Of a stretch of 16,870 bases of DNA, positions 14,263 to 16,870 are shown in pieces. The notes under the pieces were generated by a model. It was not told the DNA's origin and made no database searches. It saw only the letters and a list, made by a program, of their open reading frames with translations. Position numbers and translations under genes: made by a program. How positions within the stretch are numbered: position 1 is the first letter of the stretch; each line of letters opens with the position of its first letter. The stretch spans positions 1 to 16,870 of the forward strand of contig DASTRL010000027.1 of the NCBI GenBank assembly GCA_035761265.1. Direction: 5' to 3'. The DNA is from CADEED01 sp035761265. Lineage in GTDB: Bacteria > Pseudomonadota > Gammaproteobacteria > Steroidobacterales > Steroidobacteraceae.

Positions 14263-15720
14263 GTGGACTTTCTCTTCCTCCTGGCCACGCCGCTGCTCGG
14301 CGCGCTGTTCCTGGCATTCTTCGGTGCGCGCCGCTGGGCGCCCGAGGCGAATGCGGCCTTCAGCCTCGGCACGTTCCTCGCCGCCTGCGCGCTCACGGTG
14401 CGCGTCATCGGCGAAGGCAACCTGAGCGCGGCCCATGAGCAATTCTTCATCGACCCCTTCAACGTGTTCCTGGTGACGCTCACGGCTTTCGTGAGCCTCA
14501 CCACCGCGCTCTTCTCGCGCCCCTACATGCGCATCGAGAGCGAGCATGGGCGCGTGAAGCCCGCGCAGCTGCGCCTGTTTCACAGCATGTACCAGATCTT
14601 CATCGCGGCCATGCTGATCGCGCTCACCACCAACAACATGGGGCTCATGTGGGTCGCCATGGAGGCGGCGACGCTGTCGACGGTGCTGCTGGTGACGCTC
14701 TACCGCACGCCCGCCAGCCTCGAAGCCGGCTGGAAGTATTTCATCCTGTGCGGCGTGGGCATCGCGCAGGCGCTGTTCGGCACCATCCTGCTGTACTTCG
14801 CGGCCGAGAAGGTGCTCGGCGCCGAGGGCATGAGCGCGTTGCTCTGGACGCATCTGAACGAAGTGAAGGGCCAGCTCGAGCCGACCGTGCTGAGCCTGGC
14901 GTTCGTGTTCCTGCTGGTGGGCTACGGCACCAAGGTCGGCCTCGCGCCCTTGCACAACTGGTTGCCGGATGCGCATGCCGAAGGCCCGACGCCGATTTCC
15001 GCGGTGCTGTCCGGGCTGCTGCTGAACGTCGCCATCTATGCCGTCGTGCGCTGCAAGGTGCTGGTCGAGGGGTCGCTGCACTCGATGTTGCCGTCGCGCA
15101 TGCTGATGGGATTCGGACTGGTTTCCGTCGTGCTCGCCGCGTTCTTCCTCTGGCGCCAGCGCGACATCAAGCGCCTGTTCGCGTACTCCTCGATCGAGCA
15201 CATGGGCATCATCACCTTCGCGTTCGGCATGGGCGGCGCCGTGGCGAACTTCGCGGCGCTGCTGCACATGACGGTGCACTCGCTGACCAAATCCGCCATC
15301 TTCTTCGCCGTCGGCCACGCGGCCCAGAAGGCCGGGACACAGATCATGGACGACATCCGGGGATTGATCGTCCTCAGCCCGACCGTGGGCTGGGGGTTGA
15401 TGCTGGGCACGCTGGCGATCCTCGGGCTGCCGCCCTTTGGCGTGTTCGCGAGCGAATTCCTGATCCTCACCACCGCGATGCGCGAGCAGCCCTGGGCGAC
15501 ACCGATCCTGCTGCTCGCGCTGGGCGTGGCTTTCGCGGCGATCTTCCGCCGCGTGCAGCCGATGGTCTTCGGCGAGACCACGGCGAAGCGCCTGCCGCAT
15601 CCGCCCGCGTTGCTGCCGGTGTTCGTTCACCTGGGCGCGGTGCTCGCGCTCGGCTTGTTCATTCCTTCCTATCTCGCCGCCTGGTTCCGGCTGGCGGCAA
15701 AGCTGATTGCAGGTGCCTGA
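14263..15720 (+). CDS. HyfF-like proton-translocating membrane subunit
   Basis: Second antiporter-like subunit, 485 residues, somewhat shorter than E. coli HyfF (526). It starts with GTG (M)DFLFLLATPLLGALFL. About 14 hydrophobic segments are visible. Key residues: E134 in MWVAMEAATLST, K224 in GYGTKVGLAPLHNWLPDAHA, and H339 and K343 in HSLTKSAIFF. FAYSSIEHMGII (306-317) and GLPPFGVFASEF (388-399) are typical of the family. The lysine found in helix 8 of many relatives (SGVMLK in the HyfB-like subunit here) is N255 in this protein. The stop is 1 nt before the start of the large-subunit gene. Function: ion translocation in the membrane arm, together with the HyfB-like subunit. No HyfD-like third antiporter subunit is present between the genes. 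Confidence 0.9.
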   Translation: MDFLFLLATPLLGALFLAFFGARRWAPEANAAFSLGTFLAACALTVRVIGEGNLSAAHEQFFIDPFNVFLVTLTAFVSLTTALFSRPYMRIESEHGRVKPAQLRLFHSMYQIFIAAMLIALTTNNMGLMWVAMEAATLSTVLLVTLYRTPASLEAGWKYFILCGVGIAQALFGTILLYFAAEKVLGAEGMSALLWTHLNEVKGQLEPTVLSLAFVFLLVGYGTKVGLAPLHNWLPDAHAEGPTPISAVLSGLLLNVAIYAVVRCKVLVEGSLHSMLPSRMLMGFGLVSVVLAAFFLWRQRDIKRLFAYSSIEHMGIITFAFGMGGAVANFAALLHMTVHSLTKSAIFFAVGHAAQKAGTQIMDDIRGLIVLSPTVGWGLMLGTLAILGLPPFGVFASEFLILTTAMREQPWATPILLLALGVAFAAIFRRVQPMVFGETTAKRLPHPPALLPVFVHLGAVLALGLFIPSYLAAWFRLAAKLIAGA

Positions 15721-15721
15721 A

Positions 15722-16870
15722 ATGGAGCTGCAGAACTGGATGGATCGGTCCACGCCACTGCCCGGAGCACCGGGCGCGCGGCGGGTGGAGGTGCGCCTGC
15801 AGGAGTGGCGCGCCTGTGCGCTCGACGTGGCGGCGGGCGGCGGCCGACTCCTGGCGCTGTGGGCCGATGGCTCGGGCCGCAAGCGGGTACACGCGGCGTT
15901 CTACTGCGGATCCGCCGTGCTGGTTGTCGTGCTCGAGCTGCCCGAAGGCGCGACCGACTACCCGGGTCTCGCGGAAATCTTCCCCGCCGCGGATCGCATG
16001 CAGCGTGCCGCGGCCGATCTGTGCGGCGTTCGCGCGCAGGATGCGGACCACAGGCCGTGGCTGCGCCACAGCGCGTGGCCGGCAAACTACTTTCCGCTCG
16101 CGGACGGGATGCCGGCCGGCATCGTGGCCCGCCCGCTCGTCGACGACTATCCATTCGTGCGCGTCGCGGGCGATGGCGTGCACGAGATTGCGGTGGGACC
16201 GGTGCACGCGGGCACCATCGAACCGGGACATTTCCGCTTCTCGGTCGTGGGCGAGAAGGTGCTCAAGCTCGAAGAACGCCTGGGCTACACGCACAAAGGT
16301 ATCGAGCAGCGCTTCGCACAGTTGCCCTTGCTCGAAGGACACCGGCTGGCGGCGCGTGTCTCGGGCGATTCGGCCGTGGCCTACTCCTGGGCGTACTGCC
16401 AGGCTCTCGAAGGCCTGGCGGGCTGCGAGATCCCGGCCCGCGCCACGTACCTGAGGGCGTTGGCGCTCGAGGCCGAGCGCATCGCGAATCATCTCGGCGA
16501 TCTGGGAGCGCTCGGCAACGACGCGGGCTTCGCGTTCGGGCTCAGCCAATTCTCGCGCCTGAAGGAAAGCTGGCTGCGCGCCAGCGAGACGGTGTTCGGC
16601 CAGCGCTATCTGCTGGACTTCGTCGTGCCCGGCGGCACGGGCGGCAATCCGCCGCCGAATGCGCTGGCGGAGTTCGCGGCCTGCGCCGCCAGGATCGCCG
16701 ATCAGTCGGCGAGCCTGCGCGACATCTACGACGAGCACGCCGGCGTGCGCGATCGATTCGTCGGCGCGGGCCTCGTGGCGCCGCAGCTCGCCCGGCAGCT
16801 CGGTCTCACGGGCCTCGCGGGCCGCGCGAGCGGGCAGGCATACGACCTGCGCGTCGATCTGCCTGGTGAG
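15722..16870 (+). CDS. HyfG/HycE-like large subunit lacking the first [NiFe] cysteine pair (partial)
   Basis: The frame is open from ATG at 15722 to the window end: 383 residues, with the C terminus missing. Residues 1 to about 125 look like a NuoC-type module (DRMQRAAADLCGVRAQDADH, 91-110, resembling the NuoC ERExxDlfGI signature). Residues from about 150 on are a NuoD/hydrogenase large-subunit module: GPVHAGTIEPGHFRFSVVGE (159-178), ERLGYTHKGIE (185-195). In active enzymes such as HycE the next motif is RVCGICGFAHS. Here it is RVSGDSAVAYS (212-222), so both nickel-ligand cysteines are serine (S214, S217). The protein should therefore not bind the NiFe centre normally. A weak AGGTG precedes the start, 1 nt after hyfF. 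This places the operon with the Ehr (energy-converting hydrogenase-related) complexes. The second cysteine pair, near the C terminus, is outside the window. Downstream genes should include a NuoB-like Fe-S subunit. Confidence 0.88.
   Translation, partial: MELQNWMDRSTPLPGAPGARRVEVRLQEWRACALDVAAGGGRLLALWADGSGRKRVHAAFYCGSAVLVVVLELPEGATDYPGLAEIFPAADRMQRAAADLCGVRAQDADHRPWLRHSAWPANYFPLADGMPAGIVARPLVDDYPFVRVAGDGVHEIAVGPVHAGTIEPGHFRFSVVGEKVLKLEERLGYTHKGIEQRFAQLPLLEGHRLAARVSGDSAVAYSWAYCQALEGLAGCEIPARATYLRALALEAERIANHLGDLGALGNDAGFAFGLSQFSRLKESWLRASETVFGQRYLLDFVVPGGTGGNPPPNALAEFAACAARIADQSASLRDIYDEHAGVRDRFVGAGLVAPQLARQLGLTGLAGRASGQAYDLRVDLPGE

Noticed and set aside
14245..15882. Minus-strand open frame of 545 codons opposite hyfF
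   Set aside because: Gln/Arg/His-rich shadow of a well-conserved membrane subunit. No start signal or domain.
14649..16454. Plus-strand open frame of 601 codons across hyfF and the large-subunit gene
   Set aside because: It is in a different frame from both genes, is Arg/Ala-rich, and the correct frames show clear conserved motifs.
15722..16870. Calling the hyf-like operon a functional hydrogenase-4
   Set aside because: The first pair of nickel-ligand cysteines is replaced by serine, so hydrogenase activity is not supported.
1..16870. Mobile element, CRISPR array or tRNA
   Set aside because: No transposase or integrase motif, no regularly spaced direct repeats and no tRNA-like fold were seen on reading both strands.

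Overview
This GC-rich window, with tightly packed operons and Shine-Dalgarno-led genes, looks like chromosome or island DNA of a Gram-negative proteobacterium. The outer-membrane factor and RND efflux genes require an outer membrane. A gamma- or betaproteobacterium is my best guess from overall protein character, but I cannot name a genus. No tRNA, rRNA, transposase, integrase or CRISPR array was seen.

The left part (about 1-10560) is a transition-metal defence region. A minus-strand pair encodes a CsoR/RcnR-type metal-sensing repressor (1424-1693) and a NicO/RcnA-type Ni/Co exporter with a large His-rich insert (295-1413). Facing away from them is a secreted protein made of two DUF1259 units (1908-2801). 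It ends 4 bp from the end of a minus-strand copper/silver efflux operon. Read in transcription order, that operon is a small Cys-rich secreted protein (8582-8980), cusC (7211-8470), cusB (5934-7214) and cusA (2806-5937). The last three genes overlap by 4 bp at each junction, and CusA keeps the three methionines of the Cu(I)/Ag(I) site. Divergent from the operon is a small secreted protein with a Met/His cluster (9189-9518). It converges on a membrane DUF305 protein (9563-10084). A ribbon-helix-helix DNA-binding protein (10324-10557) follows.

The right part (10632-16870) is a plus-strand operon that runs off the window. It encodes hydrogenase-4-like membrane subunits HyfB, HyfC, HyfE and HyfF, then the start of a HyfG/HycE-like fusion of NuoC and NuoD modules. 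At the place where [NiFe] hydrogenases carry the first CxxC pair, this last protein reads Ser-Gly-Asp-Ser. The complex is therefore unlikely to be a hydrogenase. It fits the energy-converting hydrogenase-related (Ehr) group, proton- or ion-pumping relatives of complex I whose electron donor is mostly unknown.

Inferred division of labour: the Cus pump exports Cu(I)/Ag(I) from periplasm and cytoplasm, the small secreted and DUF305 proteins may bind periplasmic copper, and the NicO exporter and its repressor handle nickel/cobalt or a related ion. The Ehr-like complex is an energy-conserving membrane module whose link to metal defence, if any, is unproven. The most interesting points are the serine-substituted hydrogenase-like subunit, the tandem DUF1259 protein, and several small uncharacterised proteins and inverted repeats around the copper operon.
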